Shown here: piece after piece, positions 41,040 to 50,099 of the stretch
Layout: each line of letters starts with the position of its first letter
Numbering within the stretch: position 1 is the first letter of the stretch
Assembly (NCBI RefSeq): GCF_900446215.1
Contig: NZ_UAQZ01000001.1
Coordinates: 1,054,001-1,118,000 of the forward strand
Direction: 5' to 3'
DNA: 64,000 bases
Origin: Burkholderia cenocepacia
Lineage (GTDB): Bacteria; Pseudomonadota; Gammaproteobacteria; Burkholderiales; Burkholderiaceae
Made by a program: the position numbers and the translations under genes
Notes under the pieces: generated by a model
Told to the model about the DNA's origin: nothing
The model's input: only the letters and a program-made list of their open reading frames with translations
The model's database searches: none

Positions 41040-42293
41040 TTATTGCGTCTGGAGCACGTCCGCGGCCAGCTGGCCGGAACGGATCGCGCCCTCGATCGTG
41101 GCGGGCAAGCCGGTGGCAATCCAGTCGCCCGCCAGTACAAGATTGGTCCAGCGCGTACGCACGGCCGGACGTTTCATTTCCTGCGACGGCACCGCCGCAA
41201 AGCCCGCGCGCGGCTCGACGACGAGCTGCCACGCGGGGATGGTTTCCGGGTTCGCGCCGGTCACGCGCGCGACGTCTTCCCAGATGCGCCGCGCGAGCGT
41301 GTCGCGCGGCATGTCGAGCCAGCGGCCCGCATCGCGGATCGTCGCCGCGAGCTGGCCGTCGCCGCTCCGCACCGCATCGACGACGCCGTTGACGACGGTC
41401 GTCTGCAGCGGATGGCCGGCCGACGCTTCAACCGCGAAATACGCGGTCACGACCGCGCTGAACGTGTCGGGCGCGGCGAGTTCCGGCACGAGCGGCTGCG
41501 CGACCTCGGGCGGCACGGCCAGCACGACCGCGTCGCCCGGCGCGAGATCGATGCGCTCGCCGCCGATCGACACCGCATCGACCGCATTGCCGTGCGCGCC
41601 GAACTCGAACGCGTCGAGCCGCGAATTCAGGCGGATCTGCGCGCCGCCGTACTGCAGCATCCGCAGCGCCGGTTCGACGAACGCGCTGCCGAGCCCGCGG
41701 CGCGCGACGCGCGGACGGCAACCGGGGCCGCCCGCGGCGAACGTGCCGCACAGCGCGGCGCGCGCGAGCTCGGCGCTCGCGTGGCGCGGCTCGATATTCA
41801 GTACCCCGAGGAAGTACGGCCGCAGCCAGCGATCCCACAGCACGCCGTCGCATCGCATCGTCTGCGCGAGCGAGCGGCCCGTGCGGGCGAGCGCGAGCGG
41901 CGCAAGCGCGAGGTAGTCGAGCGGCGTCGTGCCCGGCGCGCGCGACGCGGCATCGAACAGCCACGACGGCCAGCGGCCGTTGCCGAAGCGCAGCGTCCAG
42001 CGCTGTTGCGACGCGATGTCCATCACCGGGAATTCAGCCAGCGCGGGCCCGGCGAGCTGATCGGCCGCGCCGATCGCGCGCAGGTAGCGCTGCGTCGCCG
42101 GCTGCCCCGCGAAAACCGTGTGCAGCCCGCTGTCGAGCGTCGTGTTCAGCGTCCCGTCGAACCACGACCGGCAGCGGCCGCCGGCGTGCGCATGCGCATC
42201 GTGCAGCACGATGCGCCGCCCGCGCCGTTGCAGCTCGACCGCGGCCGACAAGCCCGCGAGTCCTGCGCCGATCACATGGACGGTTCTGGGCAT
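41040..42293 (-). CDS. hpnE: Hydroxysqualene dehydroxylase HpnE
   Basis: 417 aa. FAD-dependent amine-oxidase/desaturase fold with the dinucleotide motif VIGAGLAGLSAAVELQRRG at residues 6-24. It reduces hydroxysqualene to squalene in the HpnCDE route. It lies 13 bases after hpnD and 12 bases before shc. hpnC, which makes hydroxysqualene, is not in this window and must be elsewhere. Confidence 0.92.
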   Translation of the reverse strand: MPRTVHVIGAGLAGLSAAVELQRRGRRIVLHDAHAHAGGRCRSWFDGTLNTTLDSGLHTVFAGQPATQRYLRAIGAADQLAGPALAEFPVMDIASQQRWTLRFGNGRWPSWLFDAASRAPGTTPLDYLALAPLALARTGRSLAQTMRCDGVLWDRWLRPYFLGVLNIEPRHASAELARAALCGTFAAGGPGCRPRVARRGLGSAFVEPALRMLQYGGAQIRLNSRLDAFEFGAHGNAVDAVSIGGERIDLAPGDAVVLAVPPEVAQPLVPELAAPDTFSAVVTAYFAVEASAGHPLQTTVVNGVVDAVRSGDGQLAATIRDAGRWLDMPRDTLARRIWEDVARVTGANPETIPAWQLVVEPRAGFAAVPSQEMKRPAVRTRWTNLVLAGDWIATGLPATIEGAIRSGQLAADVLQTQ

Positions 42294-42306
42294 CGCGTCG
42301 GTCGAC

Positions 42307-43179
42307 TCAGAACAGCGCGTAGCGCGCGGCGATCATCAGCATGCGCGCCTTCGGCTTGCGCAGCGGGGCGCGCGGCGCGGCAAAGCCGCGTGCGATCGCG
42401 GCCTCGAGAATGCAGCGATACGCGCCCGACATGATGCGCGGCGCCTTCACCTGCGCACGCGGGCAGGTATCCATCACCGCGTCGGCCTGGCGGAAATGCT
42501 CGAGCGCGCGCTCGACGAGCGTCGCGCACACGCGCGGCAGCGCCGGATCGCGCACGATCGTCGCCGGATCGGTGATCGCGATGCCTTCGCGCGCGAGCAG
42601 TTCGCGCGGCAGGTAGCAGCGGTTGATCGCCGCGTCGTCGTCGATGTCGCGCAGGATGTTCGTCAGTTGCAGCGCGCGGCCGAGGTGGTGCGACAGCGTG
42701 ATCCCTTCGGCTTCCGGCATCCCGAAAATCCTCACCGACAGCCGGCCGGCCGCGCTCGCGACGCGGTCGCAGAAGAGGTCGAGCGTCGGCTCGTCGGGCG
42801 CGCAGATGTCTTCCGCCGCGTCCATCGCCATCCCGTCGATCATCGCGTGGAAATCGTCGCGCTGCAGGTTGAACGCGCGGATCTCGCGATCGAGCGCGGC
42901 CAGGTGGCGCGGCGGGCGGCCGGCGAAGCATGCGTCGATGTCCGCGCGCCAGCGATCGAGGCCCGCGTTGCGCTCGGCGCGCGGCAGGTCGCTGTCGGCG
43001 ATGTCGTCGACCGCGCGGCAAAACGCGTAGACCTGGAACATCGCATCGCGCTGCACGGCCGGCAGGATGCGCATCGCCAGATAGAAAGAACTGCCCGATG
43101 TGACGGCAGCGGCGTCGGTTTCTTGTTCGTCCACGACGGAATGGGAAACGGCCAAGACGAGCTCCACGGAGACACCCAC
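42307..43179 (-). CDS. hpnD: Presqualene diphosphate synthase HpnD
   Basis: 290 aa with GTG as the assigned start; TTG or GTG codons a few positions downstream are alternatives. Squalene/phytoene-synthase fold with two aspartate-rich motifs: VDDIADSD near residue 58 and NILRDIDDD near residue 175. It joins two farnesyl diphosphates to presqualene diphosphate. First gene of the hopanoid operon; 234 bases separate it from the next upstream gene. Confidence 0.9.
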   Translation of the reverse strand: MGVSVELVLAVSHSVVDEQETDAAAVTSGSSFYLAMRILPAVQRDAMFQVYAFCRAVDDIADSDLPRAERNAGLDRWRADIDACFAGRPPRHLAALDREIRAFNLQRDDFHAMIDGMAMDAAEDICAPDEPTLDLFCDRVASAAGRLSVRIFGMPEAEGITLSHHLGRALQLTNILRDIDDDAAINRCYLPRELLAREGIAITDPATIVRDPALPRVCATLVERALEHFRQADAVMDTCPRAQVKAPRIMSGAYRCILEAAIARGFAAPRAPLRKPKARMLMIAARYALF

Positions 43180-43413
43180 GCGGGGCGATTGAAGAAGCCA
43201 TGCCCGGCTGGGATGGTCAGGGCGTCGAATGCGTGCGAGATATGCGAACGATCGACGCAGACAGGCACAAATTACCGGCCGGAAGCCGGAATTGGCCGAA
43301 AGTATAGCAATCTTTGAAGTTCGATGGCGGACACGCGCCCTGTCTGGCGGGGCGTTCAGCGCTGTCGGGAGGCCCGCACAGCCGGCCTAGGCGAACCGGC
43401 GCCGCGCGGTGCG

Positions 43414-43746
43414 TCAGCCGTAGACGATGTCGCGCTGCAGATCGAGCGCGATGAGTCCCATTTCGCGCGTGAGCTGCAGCATCGAGCGGCGCTCGAGGCG
43501 CGAGCCCATGAAGCTCGTCACGCGGCCGTCGGGCTCGGCGGTGAACTGGAAAACCGCGCCGCCGGTGCCGAACCACGCGCCCGGCACGTCGGGCGATTCC
43601 TGCCAGTCGATCTGCTCGAACACGCGCGCGATGCCCGCCCGCACCAGGTCGCCCGGGCCGATCGGCGGCGCGATGTCGCCCAGGTCGTCGAGCGAATAGG
43701 GGCCGGGTTTGTTCGGCTTCCGATAGAAGAGATAGTCGACGTTCAT
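43414..43746 (-). CDS. Hypothetical protein
   Basis: 110 aa, not recognised. It begins MNVDYLFYRKPNKPGPYSL and includes FGTGGAVFQFTAEPDGRVTSFMGSR, which suggests a small alpha/beta protein of strands with a central glycine turn. No signal peptide or membrane segment. No clear ribosome-binding site precedes the ATG. It lies between the hopanoid operon and a divergent hydrolase gene without obvious functional link; codon usage resembles its neighbours. Confidence 0.6.
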   Translation of the reverse strand: MNVDYLFYRKPNKPGPYSLDDLGDIAPPIGPGDLVRAGIARVFEQIDWQESPDVPGAWFGTGGAVFQFTAEPDGRVTSFMGSRLERRSMLQLTREMGLIALDLQRDIVYG

Positions 43747-43937
43747 GGGGCGCAATCGCAGGTAAAGCAACAAATTAGCGCGCTTCGGCACAAATTCAAA
43801 TCGGATCCCGACGAAATGTGGCCTGCGCGACACAAAGGGACGGATCGTTGCCGGCATCGAAACGCGCCGCGCGATCGCGTCTCGATGCCGGCCGGTTCGT
43901 CTAAGATGACACCTTTCCCGCAAAAAATACGGACACC

Positions 43938-44822
43938 ATGGAGACGCACGACACCGCCACCCCGCAGGCCGATCATCCCGTTTTCGTGCTCGTGCACGGC
44001 GCGTGGCATGGCGCGTGGTGCTACGCCCACGTCGCGGCCGCGCTGGCCGCGCGCGGTTACCTGTCGATCGCGCGCGACCTGCCCGCGCACGGCATCCATG
44101 CCCGCTTTCCCGCGTCGTATCTCGCCCGGCCGCTCGACCAGGACGCGTTCGGCGCCGAGCCGTCGCCGGTCGCGAACACCACGCTCGACGAATACGCGAC
44201 GCAGGTGATGCAGGCCGTCGACGACGCGTACGCGCTCGGCCGCGGCAAGGTCGTGCTGGTCGGGCACAGCATGGGCGGCCTCGCGATCACGGCGGCCGCC
44301 GAACGCGCGCCGGAGAAGATCGCGAAGATCGTCTATCTCGCGGCGTTCATGCCCGCGTCGGGCGTGCCGGGCCTCGACTACGTGCGCGCGCCGGAAAACC
44401 AGGGCGAGCTGCTCGGCCCCCTGATGCTCGCGAGCCCGCGTGTGGCTGGTGCGCTGCGCGTCGATCCGCACAGCGGCGACGCCGCATATCGCGAACTGAT
44501 GAAGCGCGCGCTGTACGAAGACGTGCCGCAGGCCGATTTCGATGCGGTCGCGAACCTGATGAGCTGCGACGTGCCGGCCGCGCCGTTCGCGACCGCGATC
44601 CCGACGACCGCCGCCCGTTGGGGCGCGCTCGACCGTCACTACATCAAGTGCCTGCAGGATCGCGTGATCCTGCCCGCGCTGCAGCAGCGCTTCATCGACG
44701 AAGCCGACGCGTTCGCACCCGGCAACCCGACCCACGTGCACCAGCTCGACAGCAGCCACTCGCCGTTCGTGTCGCAGCCGGCCGTGCTGGCCGGCGTGCT
44801 CGCCGACATCGCGAAGGGTTGA
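43938..44822 (+). CDS. Alpha/beta hydrolase (esterase, MES/PIR7-like)
   Basis: 294 aa. Oxyanion-hole segment LVHGAWHGAWCYAHV near residue 18-32, nucleophile Ser in GHSMGG (about residue 114), and the catalytic His near the C-terminus in DSSHSPF. The architecture resembles plant methylesterase/hydroxynitrile-lyase-type esterases. Monocistronic. Substrate unknown. Confidence 0.85.
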   Translation: METHDTATPQADHPVFVLVHGAWHGAWCYAHVAAALAARGYLSIARDLPAHGIHARFPASYLARPLDQDAFGAEPSPVANTTLDEYATQVMQAVDDAYALGRGKVVLVGHSMGGLAITAAAERAPEKIAKIVYLAAFMPASGVPGLDYVRAPENQGELLGPLMLASPRVAGALRVDPHSGDAAYRELMKRALYEDVPQADFDAVANLMSCDVPAAPFATAIPTTAARWGALDRHYIKCLQDRVILPALQQRFIDEADAFAPGNPTHVHQLDSSHSPFVSQPAVLAGVLADIAKG

Positions 44823-44841
44823 GCAGGGCGGGCGCGGCCCG

Positions 44842-45780
44842 TCACGCGTACGCGACCGACCGATCGCGCCCGAGCCGCTTCGCGCGATAGAGCGCGGCGT
44901 CGGCCTCGTTGACGAGCACGTCGCAGGTCAGCGCGCCGGCTTTCGCGCACGCGCCGCCGACGCTCGCCGTGACCGGCACGCTGACGCCCTCGGCGTCGAC
45001 CGGCAGGCTGCCGATCGCGTCGCGCACCTTGTCGGCCACCCGCATCGCCTCGTCGAGATTCGTGCACGGCAGCAGCAGCGCGAATTCCTCGCCGCCGAAC
45101 CGGCCGAACGTATCCTGTCCGCGCACGATCGACGCGACGCGGCGCGCGGTTTCGCGCAGCACGGCGTCGCCCGCCGCATGCCCGAAGCGGTCGTTGATCG
45201 TCTTGAAGTGGTCGAGATCGAACAGCAGCACCGACAGGTCGCCGCCGTAGCGCTGCCAGCGCGCGAATTCGTCGCCGAGCCGCGCCTCGAAGAAGCGCCG
45301 GTTCGCGATGCCGGTCAGCCCGTCGCGATTCGCGTGTTCGCGCAGCTTCGCGACCGCTTCCTCGCGCTCCCGTTGCATCACGCTCACATGCGTGACGTCC
45401 GAGATCGTCACGCACACGGCCTCGACGTCGCGGCCGCGCGTGAGCGGCATGAACGTGCAGTCCTGCTGCATGTAGTCGACGCCGCCCGTGATCGGCCGGT
45501 CGTGCTCGAAGCGAAACAGGTAGGGCCGCTGCTCCCACGAACTGAACGCGAAGCTGCCGAGCTGGAACACGCTCTCGAGCTTGCGCGACAGCCACGCGTG
45601 CGGCAGGTCCGGAAAGCAGTCGAACAGGTTGCGGCCGATCACGTCGGCGGCCGGGATGCCGCTGTGGTCCTGCATGAAGCGATTCCACATCAGGACGGTC
45701 ATCGAACGGTCGAGCACGAACAGGCCGAAGCCGACCCGCTCGATCACGAGGTCGCTCAGCGACGGGGCGGCGGCCGTCAT
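44842..45780 (-). CDS. PAS-GGDEF diguanylate cyclase
   Basis: 312 aa. A PAS domain at about residues 10-125 (GLFVLDRSMTVLMWNRFM) is followed by GGDEF at about 140-305. The active site reads GGEEF and an RGQD inhibitory site lies five residues before it. Cytosolic. Its ATG overlaps the stop of the CheC-type gene (ATGA), so it is the third gene of a coupled operon with a CheY-like regulator and a CheC-type phosphatase. Output is likely c-di-GMP under control of that pair. Confidence 0.92.
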   Translation of the reverse strand: MTAAAPSLSDLVIERVGFGLFVLDRSMTVLMWNRFMQDHSGIPAADVIGRNLFDCFPDLPHAWLSRKLESVFQLGSFAFSSWEQRPYLFRFEHDRPITGGVDYMQQDCTFMPLTRGRDVEAVCVTISDVTHVSVMQREREEAVAKLREHANRDGLTGIANRRFFEARLGDEFARWQRYGGDLSVLLFDLDHFKTINDRFGHAAGDAVLRETARRVASIVRGQDTFGRFGGEEFALLLPCTNLDEAMRVADKVRDAIGSLPVDAEGVSVPVTASVGGACAKAGALTCDVLVNEADAALYRAKRLGRDRSVAYA

Positions 45781-46403
45781 AGCGCGGACAGCAACGCGTC
45801 GAGCGCGTCGCCCATCAGCCGGATCGAATCCTCGGCCATCAGCATCACGAAATGCGCGCGGAACGTGTGGTCCTCGAGCCCGAAGTTCACCTCCAGCAGC
45901 AGCGCGACGCTCCACCCGAGTTCGTTCGGCTGGAACACGTCGTCGAACGACACGTTCGCGCCGAGCAGCCCCGGCGGAAAGAACACGGGCTTGCGGCCGA
46001 GTTCGTCGAGGATCGACGCGACGCACGCGCCCATCAGCACGTTGGCGACGTCGAACACGAGCTCGTCCGGCGTCGCCATCCCGCCGTACACGCCGTCGCC
46101 GAACGTGCGGTCGACGACCGACATGAGCCGCGCGACGCCCGCCGTGCGGCACAGCACGATCGCCTCGCCCTTGATGTCGGAACGGAAGCCCTGGCGCACG
46201 GCGGTCACGTTGTCGTGGATGCCCGTCATCTCGCGCAGCGCGTCGCCCGCGTCGGCCGCTTTCACGACGCGCACGCGCGGCACCGACAGCTCGATGAAAT
46301 GCCCGAGCAGCAACGCCAGCCGCGCGGCGGCGCGGCCCATTGCAAGGTTGGCGATCTCCTGCAACGCGTCGCGTTGCTCCGCCGTGAACACCGATTCAGG
46401 CAT
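45777..46403 (-). CDS. CheC/CheX-type response-regulator phosphatase
   Basis: 208 aa. Two copies of the phosphatase motif D/S-x3-E-x2-N-x22-P are visible: DALQEIAN with Pro exactly 22 residues further on, and ELVFDVAN with the same Pro spacing, the second with Asp in place of Glu. Such proteins dephosphorylate CheY-like receivers. The start at 46403 is chosen for AAGGAG ten bases upstream; an ATG at 46412 is too close to it. It overlaps both neighbours, so it should act on the receiver encoded just before. Confidence 0.88.
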   Translation of the reverse strand: MPESVFTAEQRDALQEIANLAMGRAAARLALLLGHFIELSVPRVRVVKAADAGDALREMTGIHDNVTAVRQGFRSDIKGEAIVLCRTAGVARLMSVVDRTFGDGVYGGMATPDELVFDVANVLMGACVASILDELGRKPVFFPPGLLGANVSFDDVFQPNELGWSVALLLEVNFGLEDHTFRAHFVMLMAEDSIRLMGDALDALLSAL

Positions 46404-46764
46404 ACAACCCATACTCCTTGAGAATGGGCAGCAATGCCTCCGACGTCACGGGCTTGGCAACGAATGCGATCGCGCCCAATTCACGCACGCGTGCTTGCGC
46501 CTGCGGCTGGATATCGGCGGATACCACGATCACGAACGTGTTCAGATCTTCGTGGCGCAGTGTTTCCAGGACCTGATATCCGCTCATGTCGGGCATCGTC
46601 AGGTCCAGAAACATCACGGAAGCTTTGCCGTCACGATAGAGCGCCAAGGCCTCGCGACCATTCGCTGCATACGCGACGTCAACGTCCCAGTCTCCCGGCA
46701 GCGCCTTTGTCAGAAGTTTGCGAGCGAGCAGCGAATCGTCGGCAATTACAATCGGCAAAGGCAT
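46396..46764 (-). CDS. Single-domain (CheY-like) response regulator
   Basis: 122 aa, receiver domain only. Acidic pair ADDS near residue 9, phosphorylation Asp in FLDLTMPDM (near residue 54), conserved Ser in VSAD and Lys in AKPV. First gene of an operon with the CheC-type phosphatase (8-base overlap) and the PAS-GGDEF cyclase. A divergent hybrid kinase 470 bases away may be its kinase. Confidence 0.92.
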   Translation of the reverse strand: MPLPIVIADDSLLARKLLTKALPGDWDVDVAYAANGREALALYRDGKASVMFLDLTMPDMSGYQVLETLRHEDLNTFVIVVSADIQPQAQARVRELGAIAFVAKPVTSEALLPILKEYGLYA

Positions 46765-47234
46765 GGGGCGATGCGGTATACGGAATGGTCTCTCTCGCGT
46801 TAACGACCGCGCGGCGCACTTCTTTAGTGCCATGCGTTTCGGGCGCGGGCAACCGCCTTGCGGCCGCGCACGGGCGCCGCGACGCAGATGCGCGCGACGC
46901 ACCGCGCGGCATCGCCGGCGGGCGCATATATCTGTCATAGGGAAAGCAAGGCGCGATTCTCGGAGTAAACCGGAGGCGATGCAACTCGCCATTTTCACCA
47001 TTTCGAACAGAATCGATCCGATCGCGGGCCATTCCGAAAACAGCCGCGACCATTTTCGAGATAAGCACGCAAAATTTTTCCTTGTGTACGTTTGCGCTGC
47101 CGGATTCGTCGCGTTTTCAATCTGACGGTTTACCGCTGTCACATACGACGGGATGACGCCCGTACGGCGCCGCGCGGCGGGCCGTCGCAACTCGTTTATG
47201 ATGGCAGACACCTCTGCCTCACCCGCTTTCCTCG
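46765..47234. other. Divergent intergenic region of the signalling locus
   Basis: No gene is supported in this 470-base stretch. The region 46975-47125 is AT-rich for this genome and includes GCAAAATTTTTCC, so promoters for the divergent hybrid kinase and response-regulator operons probably lie here. No operator or hairpin is clear. Confidence 0.4.
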
Positions 47235-49484
47235 ATGACGTCCGAACGGCCTGCCGACTCCCGCGCCCCCGCCCCCCCTCCCGCCGACGACTGGCAGGAC
47301 GACGGCAGCTACGCGTCCGGCGCACCGGAGCACGATTTCGCGGTGCGCCGCGTCACGCTGATCGTGCTGCTCGTCGCGGCGATCGTGCTGCCGTGCATCT
47401 ACGTGGTGGTGATGGCGTACAACGACCTGAAGGCGCGCGAGGCCGCCGCGAGCGACGTGACGATGCGCACGGTGCGCGTCGCCGAGGAGCATGCGCTCAA
47501 GGTGTTCGACCTGAGCGAAACGCTCGATGCGCGCATCGTCGACCTCGTGCAGGACATGGACGACGCGACCGTGCGCAGCAGGGAATCCGACATCCACGAA
47601 GCGCTGAACACGATCGGCGGCGGTTATCCGCAGGTGGCGGCCGTGTCGATCTTCGGCGCGAGCGGGATGCTGCTCGCCAACAGCCTCTACTATCCGGCGC
47701 CGTACGCGTCGATCGCGAACCGCGACGACTTCGCCGGCATTCGCGACGGCAAGGTCATCGAACACATCTCGCGGCTGATGATGGGGCCGCTCAAGCTCGA
47801 GAACATCCCCGTGTTCAACACGGGCGTCGCGCGGCGCCATAGCGACGGTTCGTTCGCCGGCATGGTGTCGATCGCGCTGAAGTCGTCGTATTTCAACGCG
47901 TTCTACCGCGACCTGCTCGGCGGCGCGAGCACGCCGATGACGATGGCGCTCGCGCGCTCGGACGGCGCGGTGATCGCGTCGTATCCGCCGCCGCCGTCGC
48001 TCGCGCACACCGATCGCTCGATCACGTTCGGCAATGCGCGCAACGATCCGCGCGCCGGCGTCGTGCGCGTGCGCCACGACGGCGCGAGCAGCGAGATCGT
48101 CGCGTATCGCCAGGTCGGCAGCTATCCCGTCTACGTGAGCTGCGCGTACCGCACGTCGGCGATCTGGCATGAATGGTACGAACACCTGAGCGTGCTGTTC
48201 CTCTCGATGTTCGCGCCGTCGGTCGCGCTGTGGTCCGTGATCTGGCTGTCGCTCAAGCGGCTGAAGGCGGAAGAAGAGGCGTGGGACCGCTGGCAGGCCG
48301 AAGCGTCGATGCGGCGCTCGATCGAATCGGCGTACCGGCAGTCGCGCAAGATGCAGGCGCTCGGCAATCTCGTCGGCAGTGTCGCGCACGACTTCAACAA
48401 CCTGCTGATGATCATCTCGAGCAACGTGCAGATCGCGCGGCGGCGCGGCGTCCAGCATCTCGACAAGGAGCTCGGCGCGATCGAACGCGCGCTGAAGAAC
48501 GGGCAGTCGCTCACGCGCCAGCTGCTCGGCGTCGCGCGCAAGCAGCCGCTGCACAACGAGACGATCGACGTCGGGCAATGGGTCGGCACGTGCCGCGAAC
48601 TGCTGAAGACGTCGCTCGGGTCGAAGTCGTCGCTGGTCGTCGCGATCGAGCCGGGCGTCTGGCCGATCCGCGTGGACGTCGCGGAGCTCGAGCTCGCGGT
48701 GATCAACCTCGCGGTCAACGCACGCGATGCGATGGCGACCGGCGGACGCTTCACGGTCGGCGCGCGCAACGTCACGCTGCGCCGCGAGGACGGCTTCCCG
48801 CTGACCGGCGACTTCGTGCAGATCTCGCTCGACGACACGGGTTCGGGCATGGCGCCCGACGTGCTCGCCCGCGCGTTCGAGCCGCTGTTCACGACGAAGG
48901 CGCAGGGGATGGGGACGGGGCTCGGCCTGCCCCAGGTATTCGCGTTCTGCGAACGCTCGGGCGGCCTCGCGACGATCGACAGCGCGGTCGGCGCGGGTAC
49001 CTCGGTGCGTCTGTACCTGCCGCGCGCGCGCGCCGAGGATGTCGTCGCGCGGCCGGCGGCCGTCGCGCACGATGCGGGGAGCGGCGCGCTCGCCGGCCTG
49101 CACGTGCTGCTCGTCGAGGACAACGGCGAAGTCGCGGCCGGCACGGAGGCGCTGCTGTCGCTGCTCGGTCATCGCGTGACCTATGCGCCGACTGCCGACG
49201 ACGCGTTGCGCCTGATCGAAGGCGCCGCCGCGAACGATGCGTTCGATCTCGTGATTTCGGACATCCACATGCCGGGCCGCCTGAACGGCATCGATCTCGC
49301 CGAAGCGATCGAGAAGCGGCCGGGGAAACTGCCCGTGATTCTCGTCACGGGTTATGCGGAGGAACTCGACCGCACGCGCACCGTCAACGTCCGCGTGCTG
49401 TCGAAGCCGTTCGACATCGCGCTGCTCGACGAGATCCTGCTCGGCATCCGCGAAGCGCGCGACGCACGCCACGCCGGCGCGTGA
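47235..49484 (+). CDS. Hybrid sensor histidine kinase with receiver domain
   Basis: 749 aa. Transmembrane helices near residues 41-63 and 313-335 enclose a dCACHE-type periplasmic sensor. The HisKA box is SVAHDFNNLLM with His385, followed by the HATPase domain (NLAVNARDAM, DTGSGM, GTGLGL). A C-terminal receiver carries Asp676 (VISDIHMPG). It lacks an output domain, so it must pass phosphate on; the divergent single-domain regulator is the nearest candidate. Confidence 0.92.
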   Translation: MTSERPADSRAPAPPPADDWQDDGSYASGAPEHDFAVRRVTLIVLLVAAIVLPCIYVVVMAYNDLKAREAAASDVTMRTVRVAEEHALKVFDLSETLDARIVDLVQDMDDATVRSRESDIHEALNTIGGGYPQVAAVSIFGASGMLLANSLYYPAPYASIANRDDFAGIRDGKVIEHISRLMMGPLKLENIPVFNTGVARRHSDGSFAGMVSIALKSSYFNAFYRDLLGGASTPMTMALARSDGAVIASYPPPPSLAHTDRSITFGNARNDPRAGVVRVRHDGASSEIVAYRQVGSYPVYVSCAYRTSAIWHEWYEHLSVLFLSMFAPSVALWSVIWLSLKRLKAEEEAWDRWQAEASMRRSIESAYRQSRKMQALGNLVGSVAHDFNNLLMIISSNVQIARRRGVQHLDKELGAIERALKNGQSLTRQLLGVARKQPLHNETIDVGQWVGTCRELLKTSLGSKSSLVVAIEPGVWPIRVDVAELELAVINLAVNARDAMATGGRFTVGARNVTLRREDGFPLTGDFVQISLDDTGSGMAPDVLARAFEPLFTTKAQGMGTGLGLPQVFAFCERSGGLATIDSAVGAGTSVRLYLPRARAEDVVARPAAVAHDAGSGALAGLHVLLVEDNGEVAAGTEALLSLLGHRVTYAPTADDALRLIEGAAANDAFDLVISDIHMPGRLNGIDLAEAIEKRPGKLPVILVTGYAEELDRTRTVNVRVLSKPFDIALLDEILLGIREARDARHAGA

Positions 49485-49544
49485 CCCGCTGCGGGCGGGC
49501 CGGCGCCGGCGGCGTGAACGGGGGTGGCGATCAGGCCGGCGACA

Positions 49545-50099
49545 TCACGCCGACTTCAGCAGGCGCACCCAGCTCGCGTAGCGATCGACGAAGCCTTGCA
49601 GGAACTTGCGCGTGTCCTCGCTGACGATCTGCCCCTGGTCGTCGATGCGCGCCGGATCGTGCTTGATGAACATCTCCGGCTGACCGAGCGTCTTCACGTC
49701 GAGGTACGCGAGCACGTTGCGCAGGTGCTGCTGCGCGAGCGCGGTTCCCACCGCGCCCGGCGACGTGCCGAGCACCGCGCCCGGCTTGCCCGACCAGGAG
49801 TTGGAACCCCACGGGCGCGAACCCCAGTCGAGCGCATTCTTCAACACGCCCGGAATCGACCGGTTGTACTCGGGCGTGACGAACAGCAGCGCGTCGGCGG
49901 CTTCGATCGACTGCTTGAAGCGTTTCGCGACGTCCGGGAAATCCGCGTCGTAGTCCTGGCTGTACAACGGCAGCTCGCCGATCTCGACGAACTCGAACGA
50001 GAAATCGGCGGGGGCGAGCGAGATCACGGCGTGCGCGAGCGCACGGTTCGTCGACGCGCGACGCAGGCTGCCGACGACGACCGCAATACGATAGGACAT
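49545..50099 (-). CDS. NADPH-dependent FMN reductase (ChrR/azoreductase-like)
   Basis: 184 aa flavodoxin-like fold with GSLRRASTNRAL (FMN phosphate loop) and TPEYNRSIPGVLKNALDW, typical of the family that reduces quinones or chromate by two electrons. AAGGAGAATGCC precedes the ATG. Monocistronic, convergent with the hybrid kinase. Physiological substrate is likely a quinone. Confidence 0.88.
   Translation of the reverse strand: MSYRIAVVVGSLRRASTNRALAHAVISLAPADFSFEFVEIGELPLYSQDYDADFPDVAKRFKQSIEAADALLFVTPEYNRSIPGVLKNALDWGSRPWGSNSWSGKPGAVLGTSPGAVGTALAQQHLRNVLAYLDVKTLGQPEMFIKHDPARIDDQGQIVSEDTRKFLQGFVDRYASWVRLLKSA

Noticed and set aside
38280..42434. A plus-strand open frame of about 1,380 codons
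   Set aside because: It is antisense to hpnG, shc and hpnE, shows no domain and has shadow-frame composition.
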